A DNA stretch of 64,000 nucleotides from Bryopsis sp. KO-2023 (GCA_030272585.1 BSYQ01000019.1:23524-87523), one strand, 5' to 3'. Positions 1 through 11,198 are shown, counted from the stretch's first letter. The notes: generated by a model not told the origin, from the sequence alone. Made by a program: numbers and translations.

Positions 1-264
1 AAAAAAAGAAAGAAAGAAAAAAAATTCATCCGCATGGTTTTCGATCCAGATGGTCGGCCTCTCGTTTCTGAAAAATAATCCTGCAGTAAGGATAATTTTG
101 TAGACGGATTTTCTTTTTCTTTTACCCAAGGCACCGCACAGAGGCTTCACATAAAATACATTCTTAAAAATGCATCCATCGCTGTGTTCCGCATCCTAAC
201 CCCACCCCATTAGCTGAAACTCACCCCAATATCTTCTTGGTCGGCTAATCCTGTCCAGTGAAAT

Positions 265-297
265 AATAATAATAATAATAATAACAATAATAATAAT
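265..297. repeat. AAT/AAC microsatellite
   Basis: Trinucleotide run of aat units with one aac interruption. It lies in non-coding sequence downstream of the minus-strand thioredoxin-like exon. Confidence 0.85.
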
Positions 298-546
298 AAA
301 ACAAGAAAAAACAGGGTTTGTTGGAGTGGGGTGGACCCATGCCGCAAATTTACACAAGAAAAGAAAGCTACAGATTTCTGTTCGAATGCTGGGTCGATCG
401 GAACAGAATCAAATATCTTTATTTATCGGATATATATATTTATGAATGAATGTTTAATTTACAGTAGGCAAACTTCCCCAACGAAGGCCATCCCCAACGA
501 GGTGATTTATCCCTGCCCTTAGTAAAAATCCAACTCAATATAATCA

Positions 547-586
547 GTTCTAGAAATATATATATATATATGTATATATATATATG
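547..586. repeat. TA dinucleotide microsatellite
   Basis: Interrupted (TA)n tract lying just inside the putative intron, next to the donor site of the thioredoxin-like exon. Confidence 0.8.
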
Positions 587-593
587 ACCCTAC

Positions 594-971
594 CTTGCAT
601 AGGGCTGGATAAGCAGATTTACAGGAGCTGCACCACCCGGCATAGCAATCCAAGACGATGGGCTTTCCGCTGTCGTTGTTCTCGATCAATTCCAGCAGCG
701 CTTCCTTGTCCTCCGGCTCCACCCACAACTCTTTCTGTTTCTTAAACCACTCCACCTTTCCTCCGGTCGACTCCACCTCCGGCTTTTCCATGGAGGTGGC
801 GTGGACCCTCCCGAGATGACTAATCCTGGAGGATTCCGGAAAATGTCTCGAGGGGGGGGTGTTGCGGGCGAAATACGGGGCAGGCTGACCAAAGGTGGTG
901 ATCGAAGATGGGCATTTCGGTGTCTGGAAAGGTTGCAGGCCGGCGATCGGAGGGCTGGGCTGGACAAGCAT
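594..971 (-). CDS. thioredoxin-like protein, 5' exon (possibly plastid-targeted)
   Basis: A minus-strand exon carries the first half of a thioredoxin fold: a predicted helix rich in Glu, then a beta strand (KPIVLDCYAGWCSSCK) with a CxxC redox pair in the form WCSSCK. Upstream is a Ser/Arg/Pro-rich, acid-poor stretch starting at a Met near 971 and ending near a second Met at 791. It resembles a cleavable transit peptide. The strand-helix layout recalls the ACHT/Lilium-type thioredoxins of plastids; that is inference from a short match. The exon stops at a good donor (GCAAG|GTAGGG, boundary at 594). The second half of the fold, with the cis-Pro loop, must lie in a downstream exon that I could not place, so the gene is seen only in part. 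Thioredoxins reduce disulfides in target proteins. Confidence 0.6.
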
Positions 972-1252
972 GTGGTCCCCGAATGGCTGTTTTGTAGAAA
1001 CATTTTTTTTCGAAATGCAATTCCCTGTGGGGCAGACAGAAAAGCTTTTTTTTTTTCCACACATAGATCAAGCAACATTATTCGATCTAATTGCGCTTGT
1101 GACTTTTGCCGTTGTTGTCTTTTTCTGCACACTTGCATTTTGGGGGTGTGCTGAGTCAGCAAAAATTGATGCCATGACGATCGTACATCCATTTTAACCA
1201 AGACTGTGGGGAAAGTGGGGTTCTGTTCAAAAAATCCTTGAGAAATCCTCAA

Positions 1253-2110
1253 TAGTCTACATGTGGCCGATCACCTAATCACCTAATTATCTGGGGGCCC
1301 TTAGATATTGACGGTTCGCTCAATCTAGGTTATATGCCACTGTGCATCATGCACCAAAAATTTAGAAAATTGCGATTAAAAAAAAACAGAATTTTAAAAT
1401 CAAGGGGGTTGGTGGCATCACATAATTTTTGATCCAATTTTCTCTCCAGCTTTTTTTTTTTTTTGTAACGACGTGTTGAAATTCCGTTTCAACGGAACAA
1501 GCAAGAACATTCTGTTTGGGGGGGGGGGTCTAATATTATTCTGACTTTTTATATTCGCATTTTGAATTTGTCCAATGTTCATCTACATCCACTCCTTTTC
1601 CATGTTTTTTCTTCCCCCAAACAAAAGTAATACGTATACTCCTCCCCCTGGACAGCAAATGTACAGTAATGGATAGCATACCAATAATTGGGACAAAAGG
1701 TACAAACCAGACATAAAATGCAGTTTGTGAAATACAGCTACAGAATAATTTGGAAAAACTGTATGCGGAGCAAGAAGCTGGACGTTTTCGAGAAACGTAC
1801 GCTGGTCAGTGGCACAAACACCCAGTCGAATTAGACCCGAACCTTGCGATTTTTCGAGACAATTTTAGATAACCAACACTCGCCAACCTGGGTGCAGAAA
1901 CAGACGACGATACGCGCCCGTGGTGCAATATCTCGCAGCGAGGTTTCCAAAAAAGGCGGAGGGAAGTGAGCGGCCCTTTCTGTTCGCTGAGACGCGGGGA
2001 AAGAAACGCGCCGTGTGAAATTCTGTCGGATCGCCAAAAAAAAAAAGAGAGATTCGGAAAAATTAACCACTTCGTGTGTCACGTGCGCATCCCAACAGGA
2101 GGTAAAATCC
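1253..2110. other. non-coding spacer
   Basis: No reading frame here looks like a known protein. The stretch holds long A, T and G homopolymers (for example a G run near 1508-1517). I see nothing else in it. Confidence 0.5.
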
Positions 2111-2114
2111 TCCA

Positions 2115-2167
2115 ACTCCGAATCCTGCCACTCCGAACGCTGTCACTCCGAACCCTGCAACTCCGAA
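2115..2167 (+). repeat. 15-bp periodic ACTCCGAA array, locus 1
   Basis: The octamer ACTCCGAA occurs four times at exact 15-bp spacing, at 2115, 2130, 2145 and 2160. The intervening 7-mers are similar (tcctgcc, cgctgtc, ccctgca). The same array recurs near 38.68 kb, and a 25-bp sequence downstream (2287-2311) is also shared between the two loci, so this is a dispersed compound repeat. Confidence 0.85.
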
Positions 2168-2286
2168 AATTTGCAGACCCCTTAATTATCCACGCTGGCA
2201 GTGACGACCGGTCGAAAAAAAGTGAGAACAGACTTATGCAAGTAAGTACAGTGTGTTACAGAAGAGCCGCCGACAACCAGAAGTGC

Positions 2287-2311
2287 GCCGCTGCGTCGAC
2301 TGCGTGGCGAA
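2287..2311 (+). repeat. 25-bp dispersed repeat, copy 1
   Basis: The 25 bases are identical to 38771-38795. In both places the sequence sits 3' of an ACTCCGAA array, so array and 25-mer appear to have been copied together. Confidence 0.8.
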
Positions 2312-2546
2312 CCGATCACGGACGAAGTGAAGCGAGAGAAACTGCGGTGAAAAACCGTCAGCATCTTCACCGTGGGTGATCGATCTTTTATGCTCCATGC
2401 TGTGCTGATGGGTTTGACTGAAGCTGGTCCCTCTCCTCTGAAGAACGAATAAGAAAGTTCCCCCCCTTGATATCGGAGTTGCAAACCCTCTTCTGGTGAC
2501 AGTGATGAACCTCCACCATCTGTTCAGTTGTGAAATACGACTCCAA

Positions 2547-2775
2547 GAACGCTCGTTTGCCCGCAGTAGGGGTCGTCCCCAGTCAGGTCCCATCGGAAGC
2601 CTAAATCCAGACGCCTGCACCTTCAATACCGGTACAACGCGCTGAACGCACGTTTGCCCACAGTAGGGGTCGAGAGTTTGTTGTGCTGAACGTTTCTTTG
2701 GTCGTCCCCAGTCAGGTCCCATCGGCAACATAAATCCAGACGCCTGCACCTTCGACACCGGTACAAAGCGCGACG
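2547..2775. repeat. imperfect tandem duplication (about 100-bp unit)
   Basis: Unit 1 (about 2547-2641) and unit 2 (about 2643-2775) share the segments gtttgcccgcagtagggg and gtcgtccccagtcaggtc, among others. Unit 2 carries an extra insertion of about 28 bp near 2673-2700. Read on the minus strand the repeat encodes two similar peptides, but no protein family is recognised. Confidence 0.7.
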
Positions 2776-2879
2776 CAAATATGTCGAGTGACTTTGAAAG
2801 GAAAAAGAAAAAAGGTGGGTGTTTTTCAGTTTCCAAGGGTCAAAGAGAGAGGTGGGTGTTGCTTTAGTTTCTTACTGGC

Positions 2880-3440
2880 AGGAAACACTCATGACAGGTA
2901 ATAGATAATAAAAAAATGGATGAGTTCAGATGTGTTGATCCTTCTTCCCCTGCCACGGTGAAGGGTGGCTTTTTGCTGCCCTCACAGATCTTAAGGGTTT
3001 GTGTTGACAGCCTGGGCCTTTCCTTGGGACTTTGAATATTTGATTTTGCAGGTTCAACATCTTGAACAACCCCTAAACCAATTATCCAGTCATATTTTCT
3101 CCAGATGTATATAAATACATGTATTTCTTGATTTCAAAAACTTGGTAAGGAGTGCACCATGTCGCAAAGTCCTCGAATCCGAAAAAATTATAGATAGATA
3201 ATTTTTATATACAGTAAATTTGTTGAAGAAAACTAAGTAATTAATTCATTCCTTGAAAGGTGTGTTATTAGTTGCCCCCTCTCCATCTCCATAATAAAAT
3301 GAAGTAAAGTAAAAAGCGTTTGTGTATCTATCGTACAGTATCCTGCAGTTCAGGGGCTGGGCAAAAATGTCGACTTTGATGGGATGCACATATTTCACCA
3401 ACCCCCACCAAAAAAAGAATGAAAGTGATGCGGGCATTCA
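2880..3440. other. non-coding spacer
   Basis: AT-rich sequence with no recognisable exon on either strand. Confidence 0.45.
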
Positions 3441-3470
3441 ATTTCTGAATCAGAGCTGGCCAGTGTGCAG

Positions 3471-3650
3471 GGATGCGTGTCAATTCGGTTTTTTGGGGAG
3501 TTCAACTGGGGTTTACCTGTTCAGACTGGATTCAATGACCCTGGACGGCAAGTCAAGACTTCGGATGCTGACAAATACGATTACAAAAAGCAAAGGAAGG
3601 CTCTGAGAGAAACGTGGTTTCCTGGCACCAAGGAGGAAAGAGATAGGTCG
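3471..3650 (+). CDS. glycosyltransferase family 31-like exon (fragment)
   Basis: The exon starts after a good acceptor (gtgtgcag|) and ends near a gt donor at 3651. Its end reads KKQRKALRETWFPGTKEERD. This is the form of the conserved RRxAxRxTWFP motif at the start of GT31 (beta-1,3-galactosyltransferase-like) catalytic domains, which act in the Golgi lumen and transfer sugars from UDP donors. No downstream exon carrying the DxD motif was found. It is therefore either a gene with far-spaced exons or a stray fragment. The call rests on one motif. Confidence 0.4.
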
Positions 3651-4248
3651 GTGAATTCCCAATCCAATTTTTTTTTTCTTAAAAAGTTGTGTTTCGCAGT
3701 TTTTGGTTTTTCCCCCCTTCTTCCCAAATAACAGTTCAATAAGAATGAACCCTCTTGGTTTTTATCTTCGGCAAACCTGTGTGTTGCTCTGATGAAAGAT
3801 TTCAAAAGTGGTTTATGGATGCACTGTTTGTTTTTTTGTTTTAAACGTTTATGTTAACATAGCAGAGTAATATCGGGGAACATCTCACGAAAAGAAGATA
3901 TACATGTATGTATTTGTATGACTGATAGTCATTTCTAGAGGCTGAGAATTTTCTTAAAGGAGAGCATTTTTTTTAATCAATAAAAATGACCTTCACAACG
4001 TCCAGAAGGGTGAAAAAATTTCAACCAGCCGTCCAAATGAAAGGTCAAAACGTATCGAGTTAAATATCAATTTATTACAGGTTCATTATGGCTGTGAAGT
4101 GGCTGTTATATCTGGATAGTAATATATTACTTACCTTCCATTACACTTGTTTCAAATGTTTCGAGCAAGCAGTCCACTACATCTTATTTTCGGACATTAT
4201 CTCTTGTGGGCAAAAACTTGGCGATTCAAACATGTGTGTGCTGTGCAG

Positions 4249-5318
4249 GATTGCTCTGGTGGCAAGCAGGCGGCAAGAACACGCTCTTGTCGGCATCTGA
4301 CATGTCAGGGCTCCTTTTCTTCGACTTTCTTTTCACTCAATTCAGTGCAATGTTTGCAGCACTGTTCCCCAGGAGTTCCAGATGATGTCCAAAGAGCGGT
4401 CCAGCGGGATGTATCGACTGTGTGCGTTGTACATCTCCAGAAGTGCCTCAGAAATGCCCATGGAATGCTTGATCCCCTCCTTGTTTGTGCTGATCATCTA
4501 TTGGACCACCGGGTTGAGGCCGACCTTCGTTGCATTCCTGAGTCACTGGGCTGCAATGATGCTGTCTCTGTTGACAGCCCAATCTGTGGGGCTGGTCATT
4601 GGTGCTTCAGTGATGGATTTCAAGAAAGGTCAAACTATCACAACCTTGGTGAGTGTGGGGTCCAGCAAACAGAACAACAACAACGTAGACAAATGATGAG
4701 AGGGATGTAAACAAAGAAAGTTATTTTTCACATTATTTTTCTTCTTCTTTTTCTTTGTTGAGGGTTGTGAAGGAGGGGGGGGGGACACTACCATGATCGA
4801 GTTTCTGAAAAATATACATATGTTCAATCTGCCTGTTGCCGATGAAACTTGCTTGTTAACTTGTGGGCCCAGAGCTTCATCTGACATGGATTTCTGAGTG
4901 TGTTCCAGATGATGCTCACAATGATGTTGATGGGTGGATTCTACATCTGAAAGATCCCCGGTTGGCTGAAATGGCTCAAGTACTGAAGCTTCATTTTCTA
5001 CAGATACAACTTGCTGATGAAGGTCGAGTTCAGCGGTAGGTCCTTTGAAGATTGTGGTGGGCTGGGGGTGGGACATGCATCCCCGTCACGACCAATTTGA
5101 AGGAGGCACTGAGTCTGGCGATCGATGTTGATGAGAGCGTCCTTGTGGATGTTTTGGCACTGCTTGGGGCCCTGTTTCTTCTCAGGGTGGCATTATATGA
5201 AGTGCTGAAGCGGAAAACTCGGATCTTGAAATCGTTTTTGAAAAAGAAAGAAAAAAATGAGAGGGTGATTGGGTGGTTTGAAGAGCAAGGGGGGGAAAAA
5301 AACACAGCAAAAAAATAA
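4249..5318 (+). pseudogene. ABCG half-transporter, C-terminal membrane domain, damaged
   Basis: Two exons (4249-4648 and 4909-5318) encode the ABC2-type membrane domain of an ABCG/WBC exporter. Family marks are KERSSGMYRL, the EMPMECLIPSLFVLIIYW helix with its following Gly-Leu-(Arg/Lys)-Pro loop, the motif GGFYI then KIPGWLKWLKY, and a last hydrophobic helix (LVDVLALLGALFLLRVALYE). The splice sites are good. Four lesions are visible: a one-base loss at a C run near 4371, in-frame TGA at 4948-4950 and at 4984-4986, and a frame change in the G-rich stretch near 5055-5070. The nucleotide-binding half (Walker A, signature) is absent from the window upstream. ABCG proteins export lipids and small molecules across membranes. 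This copy could not make a full domain as written. Confidence 0.75.
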
Positions 5319-5713
5319 AAATAAAAACATGTATGGATTTGATGAATTATCGTTGGAATAATCCTTCGCTTGGTTTAGAAGGCACTAGCTGGTGTCACTA
5401 AAGACACTGAAATCCTTTTTTTTGAGAGGTCCCAGTCCAAAATGAGGGTGATATATATATAGAGTTGAAAAAAAAAACGCAGTGGACTTGGGGGAGGATG
5501 TTGGGTTTTGCAGCGCAGCCATAGTGTCTGTCAGAGAAAACAGCAAGGTTGAAGAAAAAAAAAGGCAGAGCGGGTTGGGTGGGGCTGACTTTGGGATTTT
5601 TTTTTCCACATGGATGTTGGATTGATCTTCAGGATTGCTAGACAAGCAAACGAGTTGATAATCTTGCAAACCAAAAAACTGAAAAGTATTTTCAGGCTTG
5701 CTGGTCGCCACAG

Positions 5714-5730
5714 CCTGGTTCGAGTCCAGG
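5714..5730 (+). other. tRNA T-arm-like sequence (box B)
   Basis: A 5-bp stem (cctgg/ccagg) closes a 7-base TTCGAGT loop, the exact geometry of a tRNA T arm and Pol III box B. I could not fold a full cloverleaf around it. It is probably a relic of a tRNA-derived repeat. Confidence 0.45.
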
Positions 5731-5870
5731 CAGCCCTGACAAAAGAATGTGAATCCACCAATCAATCATCAACAATCAATCAATCAATTAATTATAACGA
5801 ATCGACGGCGCCACCACAAAACGAACCGTCGTTGGCCACCCCGTTTGTCTTGTGTGCGTAAATTGCAATA

Positions 5871-6236
5871 CCGGGTGCGTATCACGGGGTCGAGCGATGG
5901 TGTGACCGGTCTTGTCGCGCGACACATCAGCATTGGGGTGAAAAGACGTTCGGATGTCTGACATGATGTGATGGTCGCGCGAAGCGCGCGAAAAAATCGC
6001 TGGCTGTCGCTGGGGGCAAGATCCTTTCTAGTATCTCACGGAGATTTCGAGCTTCGTCCCCCATCAAATTCATTTCCCTGAAAGTATCACTATCGCTAGC
6101 GACTGTGCGCGCTGCGCGATGTACGGCACCTGCAATTGACGAAGACGGAAGTAATCACACCATCGCTCGAGCCCGTGATACGCAACCGGAAGTAAAAGGT
6201 GTTTTTTATCGCTCGACCCCGTGATACGCAACCGGA
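5871..6236. mobile_element. MITE-like element with inverted repeats
   Basis: A left repeat at about 5871-5905 returns in inverted form at 6156-6190 (about 33 of 35 bases) and again, in part, at 6209-6236. The core is GTATCACGGGGTCGAGCGAT. The interior (about 250 bp) is non-coding and has its own palindrome tcgcgcgaagcgcgcga. The last repeat copy directly abuts the first RCC1 exon. This suits a small non-autonomous DNA transposon with one end duplicated. Confidence 0.6.
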
Positions 6237-8440
6237 CTTTGGCCGTTTGGGGATGGGGTCGGATCTGTCGAGCGTGTTGGTTCCGAAACTCTGCGACGCT
6301 TTGGCTGGGTTCAATATCAAGCAAGGGGCCTGTGGCGGAGCGCACACTGTTGCTCTTGCAGGTGCGAGAAAAGGTTCTCCACCAAAATCCAGTCCGACAC
6401 CAGGCCTTTGAACCTGAAAAACCAAAAAAATATGCACCCAGTAGCAGACTTTTTAATTTTTGTTGTTTAGAAGAGGAGAAAATACAGTCACCACCAGACT
6501 CTCATCATGTTGAGTTTTCAAATTTAATGGTTCACTAACACAACTCTGATCTTTTCAGATTCAGGGGAGGTTTGGACGTTTGGGCTGAATGCTGACGGTC
6601 AGTTGGGCCACTCAGAAAAAGTCCAGCATGCATACCTCAGAATTTGTCAAAAGCACAACCCAACCCCCCAAAAAACCTTGTTTCCAGGATGTGTTATAAG
6701 AACATGGATGCGTGTGGTTCTCGTCTGGATGTTGAAAAAACTGTGAATGCTGACATGGCAAAGGAAATTAAGCAACAAATGGATATGGAGTTGTTTTTCA
6801 CAAGGCTCTTCTCACCTGACACTGGGATTGTATCGCTAGGAGCCTTTTTCTGCACCGATTCCGGAGCCTGTCGTTTCAATAGCAGCGGGCCACCACCACA
6901 CATTGTGTCTAGGAGGTAAAAAACTAAAAAACTTGAACTTCTGATATGAGGGTTCATGCTGAACAGAACGATGCACGGAAGAAGGTCAATGAACCAGTTC
7001 ATGTTGTTTTCTTCACAGAGAGTGGGAGCGTTTGGAGTTTCGGCCGGAATAGCGAAGGGCAATTGGGACTGGGGAAGTCGGTGCAGAGCAGTTGGGTGCC
7101 AAGAATGGTGGATCAAGTAACAGGTGGAGAATTGAGGATAAGCTCCAGAAAATCGGGTTTTTGAAAACGATAGGTTGTGGTCAATGTTTATGCAATTTGA
7201 ATTGGGCTGGGTTTTTTCTGCTGGTGAGCGAATATTATTTGCACGACAAGAATACAATACCCTGTTGTTTTTTCAGGTGTTGGAATCGCGCTGCACACTC
7301 TGTGGTGGTAACGAAATCCGGTGAAGTTTTTCGTGGGGAAGAGGGTCGTTTGGACAACTGGGGCATGAGCCCGGTAAGTTGATTTCCTTTTTTTTTTGAA
7401 CAGTTGGCTGCTGTCGCATCGGTGATGGCTTTGGACAGTTTGATCCATTGAGAGAGTGAAAACTATCCACTTCTATCAACCTCAACTTGATGTTTGTTTC
7501 TTTTTCCTCCATGGACAGCATCCAGAGGGAACTGTGGCAGAGCCAATTTGAGGGATGAGGCTTTCCCCAGAATGATTAGGGATCTCCGTGCGTACAATGT
7601 GGAGAATGTCTATGCTGGGCATGACCATTCTGGGCCGATCGATGTGGAGGGCAGGGTGTTCATGTGGGGTCTTGGGCGTGCATGGCAACTCGGGCTGGGC
7701 CATAATCCTGAAGTGGTGCACTTGCCCACTATTGTGAGTAGTGGAATCTGACCTGTTAAGGTTCCCAGGACAGACGCACACACACACAGTGCTATTGACA
7801 AGCATTCTTCCTAGTCATGAGTGAGAAGCTTCAAAGTACGGATTGGACCTCCCTCTTTTCAATTTTTGGAGACGATGTGGAGTGCAGTTTTGACCTTGTG
7901 TGGAACATAGGTGGGTGAAATTCCTGGAGCTTCATCATTGTCACTCGGTTGCAGCCATTCCATTGCTCCACGCCATGAATCGACCTACATCTGGGGCACC
8001 AACGATTGCGGAGTTCTCGGATTGAGCGCAGAAGAGAAAGCCATGGTGCCGACCATCATCCCCATCTAACGCTGAAACGAGTCAGTGCAGGCTGGAAACA
8101 CTCGGGCGGCATTACGCCTATCAGCAAATTGTTCATGTGGGGATCGGGGGGGTCTGTCGGCCACCCATCAGGATTGTATGAAATTGGGGAGCTGAGTTGT
8201 GGAGGGCAATTGGGGTTGGGGGATGACTACGACCGTTTGGAACCAACCAAGGTTAAGAATGATTGGGCAGAGAAGGGGACGGCGTCTGCGTTTGCGAAGA
8301 TTTCTTGTGGGTTCAATCACACAGCTGCATTGGAGGTTCGGACCGAGGATTTATCGGGATGGGGGTTTCCAGCGATGCATGAAAACTCTACCTTTCTCCC
8401 ATGCTTTCCTGCCATGTTTGTGGAAGCTTTCTTGTGACAA
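6237..8440 (+). pseudogene. RCC1-repeat protein, damaged
   Basis: Exons near 6237-6361, 6559-6628, 7019-7123, 7277-7373, 7519-7733 and 7955-8335 encode successive RCC1 (beta-propeller) blades. Examples are ACGGAHTVALA, SGEVWTFGLNADGQLGH, SGSVWSFGRNSEGQLGLG, VEGRVFMWGLGRAWQLGLG and KISCGFNHTAALE. RCC1-type propellers act as Ran GEFs or as scaffolds; no partner domain shows which. Reading frame is lost at least three times. Near 7327, after a run of five T, one extra base would restore SWGRGSFGQLGHE. Others are near 7540-7552 and 8063-8070. The 5' end abuts the inverted repeat of the neighbouring MITE-like element, so upstream exons may have been cut off. I read this as a pseudogene. Draft sequence errors at homopolymers are the alternative. 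Confidence 0.75.
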
Positions 8441-8881
8441 ATCAAGACATTTTTGATCCTGGTCTTGCAAACTGTGGAACAAGGAATATGGCAGAAATAC
8501 TACGCGTTGGCCTGGATTCATTCAGTTATCTTGTGAAGGAAGTGTGGGTTTCAGCAAAATTAACCCCACAACAGTGGAAACTTCCACACCAACAAGAGAA
8601 CTGAAAAGAGTGATCAGTTTGACATGCACTGACGACCTAATGGACGTCTGTTTGGGATGACTACTTTGGATGGTGGTTTTCTTTTGATCCAAAGTCGTCA
8701 AAAGACGTATCATGGTTTCAGTTAGGTCTGTTGAGTGGGCGTTTTCCTGTGTGGGAAGTAGCATTTCGTGTGCTGGTGGACAGAAACGGGACGCTGTGCG
8801 AATCCCCCCCAAAGCGCCAATGTCCGGGCAATTGCCGATCGAGTGCCCTTTCACGTTTCACCTTCATCATTCTGAAAGATT

Positions 8882-9178
8882 ATGGCCACTGCAGCAAAAC
8901 GAAGGGGCAATCCCAAGCTTGTGAGTACGTAGGTCTGACTGTGGGCAACAGAAAGAAAGGATTGTGCCGAAGGAATCCTGTCCGGTGTGTGTCTTGCTGC
9001 GCTTCGTTTTTCAGGAGCAGTTCGCTTCCCTGCAGGCATCGGAGGAGGAGCAGGATGCCCAGTAGAGGGACATCGAGGTCCAGCTGGAGCAGATCGCCTA
9101 GGCAAAGAACAAGGAGCACTGGAAGGACGTGGAGGGCCAGCAGGAACGACTGGTTAGTTGGAGGGAGGAGCAGGAGAG
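8882..9178 (+). pseudogene. coiled-coil protein, first exons, two in-frame TAG
   Basis: Exon 1 (8882-8920) opens with ATG and reads MATAAKRRGNPKL up to a perfect donor (gtgagt). Exon 2 starts at 9015 after a T-rich acceptor and is strongly alpha-helical and charged (EQFASLQASEEEQDAQ, then RDIEVQLEQIA, then AKNKEHWKDVEGQQERL). These three pieces are joined by TAG codons at 9063-9065 and 9099-9101, in one uninterrupted frame. At both places glutamine would suit the heptad pattern, so CAG to TAG change is likely. No family is recognised. Downstream exons up to 9.7 kb are not clear. Confidence 0.55.
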
Positions 9179-9773
9179 GTACGAAACGATTTTAAAAAAA
9201 AACCTGTGTGTGCACACTGAAAATCTACTGCCCATCGATGCAACACATGTGAGGTGCATAGAACACAATGTTGAGTGTTCAATAGACAAGTGTGCTCATC
9301 GATGTACAGATCAAACTGAAAAGATTGCCACAACAGAGCAATGGGTTTAGTCAGCCATGGCGTGGTGGATTGAACAGTGACGTTTCTACTCTTAGAGTTT
9401 GAAATGGCATTTACGGAATGTCCATTGGTTGCACATGCAGGAACCTATGCAAAACGATGAAAAAAGTAGCTAAGAAGGCCCTTACAGATCGAGTCAAGTT
9501 GGCCTTCTGTTCCAAAAGCATCGTGCTTTGACAGATCTCCCCTTCAAATATTCGGATATGATGGAGTAGGCAACCGGAACACAAATCTGGGGTGTTGGAA
9601 CATCTCTGGGGTGATGAATCGCGAGATTCGCACGATCAAACCTTGGGAAGCGAAGGAATCACTCTGGATTTGGGTGGCAATAGGTAAGGTCATTGCCTGA
9701 CTTGTTGTCTAGCTCACCAGTTTAACAAGAAAAAAAAAAAATTGAATTGATATTTACGTCAACCCGCGAAACG

Positions 9774-10740
9774 TTACACTTCGGTGGTACAATCAGGATC
9801 TCGCCTCAGCCGCTTGGTCAATTCTGTAAGCGAAAAATTGTTGTGAACACGAAACCTCTCCAATCTGTCTGCCACATCTTTCCCATTTGCCCCAACTTCA
9901 ATTTCTTTTTCAAAGTAAGACCAAATAGGTCTTCTCCTGTAAATGATATCTTTGTATTGCTTTTTCAACTACCTGTCTTTCATGATTGCCTCGATATCTG
10001 TCTGTTCATATTCATCCCATATTTCTGTGACTGTTTTCACATTTTTTAACAATGGCTTGTGGCGTTCAGGCCCAGGCGCAGGGGCTGGGGCTGGCGCAGG
10101 TGTAAGGGCAGGGGCAGGCTGGAGGGGAACACTTGATCTTGGAGGCTCAAGGACGACCCGTGCCAGCTCCTCTTCCCAATCATCATCAACAATTCCCTGG
10201 ACATCAATATCCATTCGCTTCGACAAGGTTGGGTTGTCATCAACTGTGGGGGAAAAAGGGAAAAGAAAAAGAAAGGAAATTAGATTTTATTCGATGAAAA
10301 GAACTGAAATCTTTTCAAGTGTATTCAAATTTACAGAGAAAAAATTCATCGTAGTGGTTTTATAAAAGCATGCCAACTGAAAGATTTCTATTTTAGGGAG
10401 AAAAATGAAATCCACCATGTAGTTACGCAATTCTTACTTGGCCTTTTCTGCCCAAGTGAGCTCGTCTTTGGCTTCTCTGCCTTCAACGCTTCGTAGAATT
10501 GGTACATGCTCAGCCCTTGATCCTTTCGTTTTTGTTCGACCATCTGCACCACCTCTCCCCTGGGGATTTGCAGCTCACGGAGCTGGAGATCATCCTAATG
10601 TTTTAAAATAGTCAGCCGTTTATAAATTTTGTTTGTGACTGACGAGTTCTTGTGTCTGCATTTCAGTCAGAATTTTTCCATGTGCTCAATCGATGGACGC
10701 CCATCCAGCCCCCTGCACTCCTCCTCGAGCTCTTCCAACT
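9774..10740 (-). pseudogene. GCR1_C-like domain protein, damaged
   Basis: Three minus-strand exons are visible: about 10740-10648, about 10600-10437, and 10243-9774. They encode an acidic helix-rich N-terminal part, a Pro-Ala linker (APAPAPAPG), and then VTEIWDEYEQTDIEAIM followed by YKDIIYRRRPIWSYFEKEI. The last part resembles the GCR1_C DNA-binding domain (trp-rich helix, then RRRPIW). That domain occurs in yeast transcription activators and in several tyrosine-recombinase transposons; the match is by pattern only. Lesions are an in-frame TAG at 9969-9971 (the frame is open on both sides) and a one-base frame change in an A run in the first exon. Natural end: TAA at 9774-9776. Confidence 0.5.
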
Positions 10741-10781
10741 CGGTTGCTCTGTAAAAAAAAACGGTTATTGGTTGGCTAAAA

Positions 10782-10798
10782 GTAGGTTCGAGTCCTAC
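10782..10798 (+). other. tRNA T-arm-like sequence (box B)
   Basis: The stem gtagg/cctac closes the loop TTCGAGT, as at 5714-5730. Flanking cggtta and taaccg could pair, but no complete tRNA can be folded. Confidence 0.45.
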
Positions 10799-10966
10799 TA
10801 ACCGACTAATTTTAGGGGAATAGAAGCCGAAAAAAGTCAGACTTTTGTGCTTTTTAAAGGTTCAATAAAAATAAGAAACATACATCATCAATTGACTTGA
10901 ACAAAAACTGAATTTTGTAATGTGCATTTGACTTATAAGATTAAGTTTTGAAAGAAACCGAGAAAT

Positions 10967-11198
10967 GGGGATTCAGTGGAAATACAGGTTGCTGCAACAT
11001 GATTTCTTGTATACTTTTACTTTTATTTTTTTTTTTCTGAGTGGGGATTTGGGTTGTAATGATTGGACAGGTCTGAAACCTGGAAGTGGGGATTCAGTGG
11101 AAATACAGGTTGTTGCAACATGGTTTCTCATATATTTTTACTTCTGTTTTTTTTTGGGGGGGGGATTTGGGTTGTAATGATGGACATGTCTGAAACCC
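10967..11198. repeat. tandem duplication, period about 121 bp
   Basis: Two diverged copies begin ggggattcagtggaaatac at 10967 and 11088. Each ends with a ggatttgggttgtaatga segment and gtctgaaacc. The second copy contains a T9G9 tract at 11147-11164. No coding content. Confidence 0.75.

Noticed and set aside
686-1252. 188-codon minus-strand frame overlapping the thioredoxin-like exon
   Set aside because: Different frame, Arg/Ser-rich, no motif. The overlapping frame holds the CxxC thioredoxin signature.
4948-4986. TGA as selenocysteine or tryptophan in the ABCG gene
   Set aside because: Two TGAs at non-Cys positions plus two frameshifts point to decay, and intact genes here end at TGA.
9063-9101. 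Firm claim that UAG encodes glutamine in this organism
   Set aside because: A clean gene ends at TAG at 60383, transposon ORFs lack internal TAG, and frameshifts accompany the TAGs. Kept only as a finding to test.
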